From Symsagittifera roscoffensis (Eukaryota; Xenacoelomorpha; Acoela; Convolutidae), in contig NC_087066.1 of assembly GCF_963678635.1 (NCBI RefSeq), forward strand, positions 1,893,745-1,957,744: a stretch of 64,000 nt of DNA. The letters are read 5' to 3'. A program made the position numbers and the translations under genes. Shown here piece by piece: positions 8,367-18,480 of this stretch (position 1 is the stretch's first letter; every line of letters starts with the position of its first letter). A model generated the notes under the pieces. The model saw nothing but the letters and a program-made list of their open reading frames with translations. It searched no databases and was not told the DNA's origin.

Positions 8367-9126
8367 TTAGAATTCTGTCTTTTTACTGAGTCTATCAGCA
8401 TTCTGGTGCTTGTCACGGGTACGGTGCTCTATAATCATGTGGTATCCCTCTAGGCGCACGATCCAACGAGCAATATAACTTTGGTCCATCGAATAGGTTT
8501 TCAGCCAGGCAAGGGCACGATTATCCACACGCAACTTGAAGGGAGCACTCCCCAACAAGGCCCTGTATTTCTCCACGAAAGTTATCACCGCGAACGTGTC
8601 CGCTTTTGGTGCGCCGTACTTCGTCTCAGTATCGCTCAAAACCTTAATTCCGTAGGCTATCGGACGGTGAACCGTTCTCCCGTTCCACTCTTGATCCTGG
8701 TGAAGTATGCCAGATTCCGCGACCACTGATGCATCCGTGTCTTACACAAACATGCCCTTCTCCGTTGGCATGCCGAGGACCGGTGCCTCGCAGAGTTCGC
8801 TTTTAATGTTCTCAAATGTAACTCGTGCTTCATCAGTCCAAGCGAATTTTTTGCCTTTATTTTTCATCAACTGCTGCATGGGGTATATTTTGACAGCGTA
8901 CCTCTTGATGAATTCTCGATAATTATTAGCAAATACCAAAAAACTCATTAGTTGTGTATCTGTTTTAGGAGCCTTCCAGGTCAAGACCGCTTCGACCGCT
9001 TCGGGATCTGGTCTCACGCCATGCTTATCCACCAGGCGGCCCAGATATTTTATGGAGTCTCCGAGGATTTCACACTTTGAGGGCAACTCAGGCCCGCCTG
9101 TTTCATGCAGGTAAACACCTAATCCA
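7607..9126. repeat. 760-bp tandem duplication inside pol
   Basis: Two head-to-tail copies, about 7,607-8,366 and 8,367-9,112, are more than 95 percent identical by eye, each beginning tagaattctgt and ending gtttcatgcaggtaaa. The duplicated unit carries RT thumb, connection and RNase H. The junction bases ttctgtcttagaattctgt show a short local repeat, as expected from slippage or microhomology-mediated joining. Confidence 0.85.
8367..9118 (-). pseudogene. RT thumb/connection and RNase H, upstream duplicate
   Basis: The thumb and connection (KCEILGDSIKYLGRLVDKHG to EAPVLGMPTEKGMFV) and RNase H (RPIAYGIKVLSDTETKYGAPKADTFAVITFVEKYRA, abbreviated here by position 8,560-8,690) follow the RT core. 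A stop between them (near 8,740) replaces a Gln/Asp position that reads VQDTDAS in the other copy. The reading ends after RLSKKTEF, where the tandem duplication junction lies. Its near-identity with 7,607-8,366 points to a recent event. Confidence 0.8.
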
Positions 9127-9960
9127 ACCTCTCTATATGATCCTCTAGGGTTGGCCTTGCGATCACGACATCATCGACATAACACATTATGAGATTCCCG
9201 TATTTCTTTGTCACACTCGTGAGTGCCGGGGCCATAAGTCGCTGGATTGTGGCCGTCGCGTTGCACAATCCGAACGGCATCTTCTTCCACTGGAACAGTC
9301 CCAGTTTGCACGCGAAGCCCGTTTTATCCCGATCTTGCTTTCTGAGTGGTACTTGCCAGAACGCGGAGCCCAAATCCAACGTCGTGAAGAACTTCGCGTC
9401 CCCCAGCTTGGAAAGGCTCTCATCAATGCGGGGAATCGGGTATGCGTCCTTTATTGTCACTGCGTTCAAGTAACGGAAATCATCACAAAAGCTGATCCCC
9501 CACGTTTTTTCTTGGCCATTACCACGCCACAAGCCCACGGGGACTTCGACGGCTTGATCATACCGTACTCCATTAACATCTCGATTTCTTTCCTGCACGC
9601 CTCCGACTTATGTGGGGTCATTCTCCTCGCCCCTTCCCTATGTGACACCAAGCCCTCTTCTATCTCAATCTCCTGTTCTACAAAATTACAGCAACCTATG
9701 TCGGCCTTATGTTTCGAAAAAACGTCTGCATTCCGACTTAGCACCGCCCTAAGCGAATCTAGTTCCTTGTCTGATATTTTACCCTTCAAATGTTCAATTT
9801 CGGGTGGGACTGGTTTATTCGCTGCTAACTCTGTTTCTGTCGGTCTCTCGGGAAAATTTGAACAACTAGACAACCCATCAACTGTTTCCGACAATTTACT
9901 AGAAGATTTCAATTCATTTACTCTCTTCAGTATACACTCTTGGTTCGCATGCAAGGGACT
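9119..9960 (-). pseudogene. Ty3/Gypsy-type reverse transcriptase, fingers and palm
   Basis: The frame 9,954-9,466 has the pre-RT and fingers region (EIEMLMEYGMIKPSKSPWA, VVMAKKK). The frame 9,598-9,119 carries the palm (FRYLNAVTIKDAYPIPRID, FTTLDLGSAFWQVPL, MPFGLCNATATIQRLM) and the catalytic YVDDVV box near 9,170. The enzyme copies the element's RNA to DNA. One frameshift between 9,470 and 9,520 joins the two parts, so the copy is inactive. Order and motifs are those of Metaviridae (Ty3/Gypsy). Confidence 0.9.
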
Positions 9961-9981
9961 TTTAGTTACATCAAACTTTTT

Positions 9982-10242
9982 CTAGTTCTCCACACTCTGA
10001 AAGTCTGTGTTCAGAGGCAATGCGTAGCCAAGTTTCTTTCTCCTCTCTATTGTCACTGTTGTTGCTTCTGTGTTCAACAACACACTCACACACAGTCCGC
10101 CTTGAGTGAGTGAGAAGCTTCTTCCTAAAATAGCCGAGCTTTTACTGTTTGGATTTGGTACCAGACACACCTGTCTGTCATTGCTGAGTTCATTCAAGTC
10201 CCTCATCCTAAATTTCGCTACTACGGCTTGGTTTGGTTTCAA
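9982..10242 (-). pseudogene. Protease-to-RT connecting segment
   Basis: An 86-residue frame (RMRDLNELSNDRQVCLVPN, then KKLGYALPLNTDFQSVEN) links retropepsin and RT. Beta-rich segments of this kind with a LGYALPL ending are common in Ty3-type pol, where they precede the RT domain. It overlaps the end of the protease frame by four bases in another phase, so a frame change lies at 10,239-10,242. Confidence 0.5.
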
Positions 10243-10925
10243 TTTAACCTTTCGAGAAAAATCAGCACTTTGGCCAGGTTAATTAAGATCTTATTAAGGG
10301 GTTTCTTTTCATACTTTCTCTCAGGATCTTTGATCCTAATCAACCCGTCATTGAGATCGATCGTGGCATCAATGTTGCGTACGAAGTCCCTCCCCAGGAT
10401 GAATTGATCGGATTCGTCCAAATTTTCTATTAACAGGAAGCTCATCCAAAGATGTCTTCCTCCAAGCTGTTGTGAAATGATTGGGGTCCATCCAGTAACA
10501 TACATTCCTCCCTGATTGGCAGATGCCAGCCTGATGTTTGTCGGTATCAGATCCGATCTGTCGAAACCCATGTCAGTCCATGTTTTGACCGGCATGACGC
10601 TGACCAGTGCTCCCGTGTCTAGCAATCCTTTTACTGAAAGTTGTCTGCCCTGCACGTCCAGCACGTGTGCGGCCAGATCGGCTTCGCAACCTATGTGCAC
10701 TGCATCCTGTTCAAGCATGGCATTATGTCCGATTTGTCGCACCTTCAGCTCCTCTTGACCAATGTATATCCGGCCAACCTGATGACTCGCATCAGTTACG
10801 CGAGCTTTTGTGTGGATATTGATGCCGTCCACATTCATTAGAAACGGATATGGGCCATGGACTTCGATAAAATGCCGGTAGACTCTCATCAGCCTCGGAC
10901 GTCCTGTCGTGAGCAGCGCTCGCAC
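10239..10925 (-). CDS. Retropepsin-like aspartic protease
   Basis: A 228-residue open frame holds the active-site motif KGLLDTGALVSVMP (DTGA, about residues 102-105), the flap region (IPTNIRLASANQGG) and the C-terminal strand motif DQFILGRDFVRNIDATIDL. Retropepsins cleave Gag-Pol as dimers and this length includes an N-terminal extension. It lies between gag and RT as in Ty3/Gypsy elements. The domain itself is intact in this copy; its neighbours are not. Confidence 0.85.
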   Translation of the reverse strand: MRALLTTGRPRLMRVYRHFIEVHGPYPFLMNVDGINIHTKARVTDASHQVGRIYIGQEELKVRQIGHNAMLEQDAVHIGCEADLAAHVLDVQGRQLSVKGLLDTGALVSVMPVKTWTDMGFDRSDLIPTNIRLASANQGGMYVTGWTPIISQQLGGRHLWMSFLLIENLDESDQFILGRDFVRNIDATIDLNDGLIRIKDPERKYEKKPLNKILINLAKVLIFLERLN

Positions 10926-11171
10926 TGCCCTGGAGTCCAGCTTAGGATCTTTCTCCCTCAGGTAGTCTGTATAAATTTCCAGGTGGACTAGTGTAATCTC
11001 GCATGGTTCACTCAGATTCTGATCACTTGGTGTCTTGCGACTGAGATAATGGACATTATCTTCGTCCCTTCTTTCGTCATGCCGAAAGTTCTACCAGATA
11101 TGACATTCAGTTTTAATCCCTGCTATCTGGGTTCCTGTTTGTCCTCGTCTTCCGTCGTTTTACTCAGAAAG

Positions 11172-11706
11172 TTAAAAATTTTCACGAAGATCTGTGCTTT
11201 CCAGTTCCGACCTTACCCATTGCACCACTTCTTTGGTGGCTAGCTCCTGTTTGACATTCTGTAACGCTGTCCTCGCCGCCAAACCATAATCCACTTGGAG
11301 TGGTCCGGGCGACTCTGCCTCCAGGTTCGAGTCTACCACTTCGTCAGGCAAGGTCTTCACCTTCTTAGTCGTAAAGGTGCTCGGTGTCGTCTCTTTTCTC
11401 CGAGACTCGGCTTCGTTCATTAGACGTGCTCGACTGGCCCTGACACCCGAAAGCGCCTCTTCGTGGCCGGGGTGTTTCGCGTCCGCCACTGCATCCTAAA
11501 ACTGAGTGCAGTCCGACTTGAAGTGTCCCTCCAAATTACAGAAGAAGCACCTCGGTCCATACTACATGATGAGTCCTCTAACGTACTCTTCGTGGTCCTC
11601 GTCAGTCGCATCGACGTCGTCGTGAAAGTGGCCTATTGCCGTCATGTTCTGTTTGTAAGCAGAACACGCGAAAACATGATGGTTCAATGAACCACAATTA
11701 GCTCAT
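11172..11706 (-). pseudogene. Gag nucleocapsid with two CCHC zinc knuckles, and Gag C-terminus
   Basis: A perfect knuckle CFFCNLEGHFKSDC lies at 11,508-11,549. About 40 residues upstream a second, at 11,664-11,705, reads ANCGSLNHHVFAC with its first Cys codon turned into a stop (TGT to TGA). The plus-strand element has both (CANCRSAYHPVADC and a frame-broken CNQEGHFRMDC), so a widely spaced pair is ancestral. Knuckles bind the genomic RNA. A 105-residue tail (11,172-11,489) rich in charged residues leads towards protease. Frameshifts and stops disable it. Confidence 0.75.
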
Positions 11707-12560
11707 GACCTCCCTGTTGTCGCGAGGTTTGTACCAACTGGATTTCGCGCCAGTTTTTGTCCCGCTGTAGTTGCCATAATTGCTGTAACGGTTTTGCGCC
11801 CTCGGTTTTATGAGCGAGTATTTACGTGACTTCATACGCAAATCATCGGGCGTGGGTACCTGGTCAAGCGACAGGGTGAAGTGTGTGGCTAACATCGTTT
11901 TCAATTCCTCACTCTTTACTCCGTCCATGATTTTCGAAGCAATCGCCAAGTGTCACTCGGATATTCTCTCATCGGGATTGCTTCTTCTCCTAAGCAATTC
12001 AAGGTCGTCCATAAATTTGTCTATGAAATCGTCATCTCTTTGAAGCCTCTTTTCGAACTTCACCATAGCCTGGTGCCCTTGTACTCCAGAGCCAAAACGA
12101 CTCAGCAGTATGTCAAATATTTTACGAGAGCTGTCTCGTTCGTTGGCCCTTTTCGCCATTACACAATTCAGGGCAGTACCCTCCAGGTTGCTTGTTAGTG
12201 CGCTGCATTCCTGTTTCTTGGAGAGATTCTCTACTTCAAAGTGCAACTTCATCACCTCTATCCAAGTATCAATGCAGCCGTCTGAGTCGTCTTTGTATGA
12301 TTTCGGCTTTTTCAGTGTCCCTATTGACCTCTCTCCTCTCTCGGTTGGCTTCGAGAGCTTAGTGATGAATGTTTCGAGAGATCTATTCAGAGGTTCAAAC
12401 ATCGAGGCATACATCGTTGTGTCCTGCGAGACCGTGGTCAGATCTGGCACCGACCAGACATGTGGCAAAATTGGCAACCTTGTCTCCGGGGTGGCTTCTG
12501 CCTCCGGTGGGACTGGATTCATCCAGCCAGGCCTCGAGGGGAATGCCCTGGTCCGCTCCT
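11698..12560 (-). pseudogene. Gag capsid domain (Ty3-type retrotransposon gag)
   Basis: The frame 12,522-11,953 contains the typical gag core: GCIDTWIEVMKLHFEVENLS, SALTSNLEGTALNCVM, then IFDILLSRFGSG and FEKRLQRDDDFIDKFMDDLELLRRR. After one frame change, 11,949-11,698 continues (GVKSEELKTMLATHFTL, then a Tyr/Asn-rich basic tail). This is the helical capsid that assembles the particle. The same motifs, diverged, occur at 37,600-38,020 in the plus-strand element. Upstream sequence is the shortened N-terminal copy, downstream the nucleocapsid. Confidence 0.8.
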
Positions 12561-13520
12561 TATTCCTAGATTCGTAGTTCGCTCTCGAATTTTGCTGGGC
12601 CCCGGCATAGCTGCCTGCTCGATTTCTATCATTCTCCTAGCGTGAGCGCTACCTTGGGTTGGAACGCTCCTCTCGATTGCTCCCATTTAAGATCTCGTCA
12701 AGCTTCCGCATCATTAGGTCACATTTGGCATCTAACCTCCTTTCTAGGCTAGTTGGCATCCTCCTTTCCAGGCTAGTAGGCATAGTTGGCAACCTTGTCT
12801 CCGGGGTGGCTTCTGCCTCGGGTGGGACTGGATTCGTCCAGCCAGGCCTCGAGGGGAATGCCCTGGGCCGCTCCCTTTTCCTATGTTCGTAGTTCGTTCT
12901 CGAATTTTGCTGGGCCATCCAGGGTTATCCCATCAGACATTGGCCTGGTCAGCGAAGTGGACGACGCCTTCCTGCTCATGTCGTTTCTCGGGCACAGCGT
13001 GAAGTTCACATCCGGTTGTGTTATCTCCGGAAGATAGACCATCGGTTTGTAGCGACGCCATGCGCTCATCGTACAAAGACTTCAACCTAAACTTTGCCTT
13101 CGAACCCGTTTGATCTTCACTCGGACTTATACTCGACATCATCGCGTTCTTGCTCTGCTTGGCCAGAGATGAGTGTGTATTGGTCGGGTGTGAAAATTCT
13201 TTTCTCCACTTATGAGTCTTAGTCTCTGATTTGGACATACCCCTGAACAATACTTCCTCTTGACTTCCTCCCGTTCGAGGTCCTCGCTTGGCTCAAAGTC
13301 GGGTCGAATGAGCGTTCGTTCCCCTTCGTCAAAAGGGTACACAAGCGTCCCGCTCTTCGTTCCCGTTTCGGCGCTTAGCCCATGATTGCTATCGAGGTTC
13401 TTCTCCCTTCTTAGTTTCCTTCCGCTCACTGAAAGATCAGCTTGACCTTTAATCGATTCGTTGTTAGCAAAAACGTCGGAAACGCTGCTAAACGAAGACT
13501 GGCCACGCCTAGTTCTAAAC
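12561..13520 (-). pseudogene. Gag N-terminal region, shortened copy
   Basis: Frames at 12,649-12,918, 12,933-13,250 and 13,139-13,429 match the longer N-terminal region at 15,600-16,969 (SNLGADL-type charged text, NTHSSLAKQSKNAMMSSISPS, DEGERTLIRPDFEPSEDLER). Relative to that copy it lacks roughly 450 bases, including the coiled-coil segment, and a short piece MPTSLERR is tandemly duplicated at about 12,740-12,785. This makes the Gag encoded next to pol internally deleted. Confidence 0.6.
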
Positions 13521-14339
13521 TATCGCATGCTCCCCTTGCTCAGCCTGGGAATCTTAGTAGTCAATCCTAGCGAGTCTCTACGCTGCACACTTTGTAATAA
13601 ATCATAATATTAATACATTGAAAGGCAATGTACACGTACCGCGAATAAGTTCAAGTTAATTTACTTAACGCTGCCTACTCGATTTCTTCAGTATCAAAAA
13701 GGTCTCTTAGATTATTCGATGATAATATTAGTGACTCAGCTGAAGTTACACAGGGCTTGCTCAGTAGCTAACTTAACCCCGTTGTATAGTATCACAAAAT
13801 TTTCAATACACAAAACACAATTAATAACCAGATAAGAGTATCCTACAGGTGACAGCGACCTTTCGTCAGTATCAAATCACCGCCACACTCTTATCAAATC
13901 ACTGCTTTGTTAAAGTCAAACAATCTTTTGTAAAAAGGCAGTGATGATTCAGGAATAGATAAATAAAACTTAGTCTTAAAGAAAACGACTTCCCTCAATT
14001 GGACAGTCCAAAAGAACAAAGCCCAGGACACTGTCTTCTCAAGTGATTGGTATTTGCCTAATTCACTTACCGAGGTCTTCTTTTAGGTGTCCTGCGATTG
14101 TCCGAGCTTTCCTATTAAGTAGCTCAAGGCAACCACACAACCAAAATCACAATCAAAAAAAAATGTTTTGGATCGGATACTTCTGATACACCCGATCTAA
14201 AATCCAAAGCTGATCACTAATTTCCGGGTCATATGGGCTTATGTGATCCCGTTGTTAGTTGACCTTTTATCCCAGCCCTAAATGGATATTTTCCGTTTCT
14301 CAAATTGCCCCAGAAGGTTTCCCTAAGTTTTCAAGAAGT

Positions 14340-14720
14340 AGGGTGGCTAAGAGGTTTATGTCACTCCGGAGGGTTACTTAGGAGGGTTGTTAAGACGGGT
14401 AGTCTACTTCGGAGGGTTACTTTGAAGGGTACCTTAGTCACCCGAGACACTTCGGAGGGTCCCCTGTAACTCACTAAGGAGGGTCAATAAGAGGCTTAAT
14501 ATGCTCCGGAGGGTTACTTCGGAGGGTTCATTCAAAATTTTCAAATTCTGGAACCTCTTTTAGAAGGGTCTTCAAATAACTTCAGAAAGCGTCAAAACAA
14601 GCTAAATTCTCTATGGGGGGTTGTTTTAACTTCTTTGGAGGGTCTCGTGGAAAATTTCCACTAAGGAGGGTTGCTAAGGGGCTTAGGTCACTCCGGAGGG
14701 TTACTTCGGAGGGTTCTCCG
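14340..14720. repeat. Degenerate GGAGGGTTACTTC array in the leader
   Basis: Roughly a dozen copies of ggagggt occur, often as the doublet ctccggagggttacttcggagggtt, spaced irregularly by 12 to 90 bases. The plus strand has many GGG runs that could form quadruplexes; the element's own transcript would be C-rich here. The outer leader copy (17,800-18,180) has a similar array with different mutations. Repeats of this kind in a leader may be packaging or dimerisation signals; that is inference. Confidence 0.6.
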
Positions 14721-14853
14721 AAAGTCAAGAAAACGGGTTATTCTACCGCGGTAAAGTCCCCAAAAGCGGTATAACTGACTTAAAACCAGGTTGGCTGACA
14801 CGATCAACCTTCCTAGTTCAGTAAAAAGTTAATTTTAAAAAATTTTCTGCCGC

Positions 14854-14885
14854 TCGGAGGGTTCCCTATATTTTGGACCCTCCGA
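14854..14885. promoter_or_regulatory. Perfect 9-bp inverted repeat around a TATA-like core
   Basis: TCGGAGGGT (14,854-14,862) and ACCCTCCGA (14,877-14,885) are exact inverted repeats flanking a 14-base loop that reads CCAAAATATAGGGA on the element's strand. The outer leader copy has the same structure at 18,304-18,335 with one mismatch. The stem uses the GGAGGGT unit of the nearby array. A promoter or RNA hairpin is possible. Confidence 0.4.
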
Positions 14886-15040
14886 ACCAACAAATTCTAA
14901 AAAAAATTTATTTTTTCGAGATTATCAACCCGAAAACGGTTGCGGCCCGGAAAAGTGGTCAAAAACGTCGGCTTACGGTACCAAAATTATCCCGACCGGT
15001 TGGTTTGTCTTTGAGAAATCGCCAAAAACGCCAAAAACGC

Positions 15041-16969
15041 TTTTCGAACTTCACCATAGCCTGGTGCCCTTGTACTCCAGAGCAGAAACGATTCAGCAGG
15101 ATGTCAAATATCTTACGAGCGCTGTCTCGTTCGTTGGCCCTTTTCGTCATTACATAATTCAGGGCAGTACCCTCCAGGTTGCTTGTTAGTGCGCTGCATT
15201 CCTGTTTCTTGGAGAGATTCTCTACTTCAAAGTGCAACTTCATCACCTCTATCCAAGTATCAATGCAGCCGTCTGAGTCGTATTTGTATGATTTCGGCTT
15301 TTTCGGTGTCCTTCTTGACCTCTCTCCTCTCTCGGATGACTTCGAGAGCTTAGTGTTGATTGTTTCGAGAGATCTATTCAGAGGTTCAAACATCGAGGCA
15401 TACATCGTTGTGTCGTGCGAGACCGTGGTCAGATCTGGCACCGACCAGACTTGTGGCAAAACTGGCAACCTTGTCTCCGGGGTTGCTTCTGCCTCAGGTG
15501 GGACTGGATTCATCCAGCCAGGCCTCGAGGGGAATGCCCTGGTCCGCTCCCTATTCCTAGATTCGTAGTTCGCTCTCGAATTTTGCTGGGCCCAGGCATA
15601 GCTGCCTGCTTTCTATCTTTTGCCTAGCGTGAGCGCTACCTTGGGTTGGAACGCTCCTCTCGATTGCTCCCAATTAAGATCTCGTCAAGCTTCCGCATCA
15701 TTAGGTCACATTTGGCATCTAACCTCCTTTCCAGGCTAGTCATCGTATGAGCGTAGGTATTGTCATGATCCTTCAGCAATCGCTCGATCTCTCTTGTCAT
15801 CCTAGCCTCTCTTTCCTCTGACTCCTTGTTTGCCTGTGCCAAGCAATCCACCAGGCATTGATCTGTGTTGCGAATCAATTGAGCCTGATCGACTCTCGCC
15901 TGCGACTTCACGTGCGTCAGCTCATCCCGCAAATTCTCTTGACCCTGGTAAACTCTCTCCTCGACTCGATCCATTCTCTTGACATGTCCCGTCGCAATTC
16001 CTCCAGGCCTGTCATTACGTCTGCAAACATGTCGCTTATATCGCCAGCCACCCCTAATGTCGGGGTTAGCCCCAGAGAAGATGAGGTCAACTGCGGCTGC
16101 AGCCTGGTATTTGATGACGCAACGCCATTTTGTTTGCCCATCGACGTCATCAATCTGTCGAACGTCGAGGACACTCCCAGGGTTATCCCATCAGACATTG
16201 GCCTGGTCGGCGAATTGGACGACGCCATCCTGCTCATGTCGTTCCTCGGGCACTGCGTGAAGTTCACATCCGGTTGTGTTATCTCCGGATGGTCATAACT
16301 GGAAGATAGACCATCGGTTTGTAGTGACGCCATGCGCTCATCGTACAAAGACTTCCAACTCATCTTTTCCTTCAAACGCGTTTGTTCTTCGCTCGGACTT
16401 ATACTCGACATCATCGCGTTCTTGCTCTGCTTGGCCAGAGATGAGTGTGTATTGGTTGGGTGTGAAAATTCTTTTCTCCACGTATGACTCTTAGTCTCTG
16501 ATTTGGACATTCCCCTGAACAATACTTCCTCTCGAGGCTCGACCTCGGAACGCTCCAAGGCCTCATTTGTCCTCTGGACTTCCTCCCGTTCGAGGTCCTC
16601 GCTTGGCTCAAAGTCGGGTCGAATGAGCGTTCGTTCCCCTTCGTCAAAGGGGTCCACAAGCGTCCCGCTCGTCGGTCCCGTTTCGGCGCTTCGCCCATGA
16701 TTGCTATCGAGGTTCTTCTCACTTCTTAGTTTCGTTCCGCTCACTGAAAGATCAGCTTGACCTTTAATCGATTCGTTGTCAGCAAAAACGTCGGAAACGC
16801 TGCTAAACGAAGATTGACCACGCCTAGTTCTAAGCTTTCGCATACTCCCCTTGCTCAGCCTGGGAATCTTAGTAGTCAACCCTAGCGAGTCTCTACGCTG
16901 CACACTTTGTAATAAATAGTAATATTCGTACATTGAAAGACAATGTACACGTACCGCGAATAAGTTCAA
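15041..16969 (-). pseudogene. Gag N-terminal region and truncated capsid, outer copy
   Basis: The frame 16,969-15,917 (350 codons) encodes a polar, Ser/Glu-rich N-terminal region (DEGERTLIRPDFEPSEDLER, NTHSSLAKQSKNAMMSSISPS). A frame at 15,974-15,636 follows with a clear coiled coil (DRVEERVYQGQENLRDELTH, then EREARMTREIERLLKDHD). The capsid start follows at 15,513-15,041 (GCIDTWIEVMKLHFEVENLS). The capsid is cut off by the duplication junction. This is the more complete Gag N-terminus: long disordered head, coiled coil, capsid. The start at 16,969 is the first ATG after the leader; a later ATG is equally possible. Confidence 0.65.
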
Positions 16970-18480
16970 GTTAATTTACTTAACGCTGCCTACTCGATTT
17001 TGTCAGTATCAAAAATATCTCTTGGATTATTCGATGATAATATTAGTGACTCAGCTAAAGTTACACACAGGGCTTGCTCAGTAGCTAACTTAACCCCGTT
17101 GTATAGTATAACAGTATCACAAAGTTTTCAATACACAAAACACAATTATTAACCAGATAAGAGTATCCTACATGTGACAGCGACCTTTCGTCAGTATCAA
17201 ATCACCGCCACACTCTTATCAAATCACTGCTTTGTTAAAATCAAACAATCTTTTGTAAAAAGGCAGTGATGATTCATGAATAGATAAATAAAACTTAGTC
17301 TTAAAGAAAACGACTTCCCTCAATCGGAACACTCCAAAAGAACGAAGCCCAGGACACTGTCTTCTCAAGTGAGTGTGTATTTGCCTAATTCACTCACCGA
17401 GGTCTTCTTTTAGGTGTCCTGCGATTGCCCGAGCTGTCCTACTAAGTAGCTCAAGGACGCCCCAAGTGTACGAGAGCAGGGAACAATTTTCCTTCTCAAG
17501 TGCCTCCTCACTGAGGTCTTCTTTTATGTGTTCCCGGATTGCCCGAGCTTTCCTATTAAGTAGCTCAAGGCAACCACACAACCAAAAACACAATCAGTAA
17601 AAAAGTTTTGGATCGGATACTTCTGATACACCCGATCTAGAATCCAAAGTTGATCACTACCTTCCGGGTCATATGGGCTTATGTGATCCTAATATGCACG
17701 CCCGTTGTTAGTTGACCTTTTATCCCAGCCCTAAATGGAAATTTTCCGTTTCCCAAATTGCCCCAGAAGGTTTCCCTAAGTTTTCAAGAAGGAGGATGGC
17801 TAAGAGGTTTAAGTCACTCCGGAGGATTACTTAGGAGGGTTGTTAAGACACGTAGTCTCTTTCAGAAGGTTACTTTGGAGGGTAACTTAGTCACCCAAGA
17901 GACTTCGGAGGGTCCCCTTTAACTCACTAAGGATGGTAACTAAGAAGCTTAATATGCTCCGGAGGGTTACTTCGGAGGGTTCATTCAAAATTTTCAAGTT
18001 CTGGAACCTCTTTTAGAAGGGTCTTCTACAAGCTTTAGAAAGCGTCAAAACAAGCTAAATTCTCTATGGGGGGTTGTTTTAACTTCTTCCACTAGGTTTT
18101 AAAATTTCCACTAAGGAGGGTTGCTAAGGGGCTTAGGTCACTCCGGAGGGTTACTTCGGAGGGTTCCCCAAAAATCAAGAAAACGGGTTATTCTACCGCG
18201 GTAAAGTCCCCAAAAGCGGTCTAACTGACTTAAAACCAGGTTGGCTGACACGATCAACTATCCTAGTTCAGTAAAAAGGTTATTTTAAAAAATTTTCTGC
18301 CGCTCGGAGGGTTCCCTATAATTTGGACCCTCTGAACCAACAAATTCTAAAAAAAATTTCTTTTCCGAGATTATCAACCCAAAAACGGTTGCGGTCCGGA
18401 AAAGTGCTCAAAAACGTCGACTTATGGTACCAAAATTATTCCGATCGGTTGGCTTGTCTTTGAGAAATCGCCAAAAACGC
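16970..18480 (-). promoter_or_regulatory. 5' leader of family R element, outer copy
   Basis: This is homologous to 13,521-15,040, with small indels and one extra block near 17,440-17,540 that repeats the sequence around 17,380-17,450 (tcaccgaggtcttcttttaggtgt). The GGAGGGTT array lies at 17,800-18,180 and the TATA-containing inverted repeat at 18,304-18,335. Similarity ends at the phrase gccaaaaacgcg near 18,480, taken as the outer limit of recognisable element sequence. Confidence 0.45.

Larger units (their letters stand above)
13521..15040 (-). promoter_or_regulatory. 5' leader of family R element, inner copy
   Basis: About 1.5 kb upstream of Gag has no long open frame and repeats at 16,970-18,480. 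Since it precedes Gag in both copies it should contain the 5' untranslated region and promoter, possibly an LTR, although I could not find the same text at the 3' end of the element. It contains a GGAGGGTT-rich array (14,340-14,720) and a perfect inverted repeat with a TATA-like core (14,854-14,885). Confidence 0.45.
12046..18480. repeat. Tandem duplication of leader plus 5' half of gag
   Basis: The block 12,046-15,038 (capsid start, Gag N-terminus, leader) is repeated head to tail at 15,041-18,480. Similarity is high throughout; the first copy is shorter because of the deletion in Gag. At the junction (15,018-15,045) the leader text gccaaaaacgccaaaaacgc passes into capsid sequence ttttcgaacttcaccatag. 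The capsid frame therefore runs out into leader sequence after FEKRF. This could be a true tandem duplication or unequal recombination between element copies. Confidence 0.75.

Noticed and set aside
14340-14720. GGAGGGTT array as a telomeric or satellite repeat
   Set aside because: The units are irregularly spaced, occur only in the two leaders upstream of gag, and are not a continuous array.
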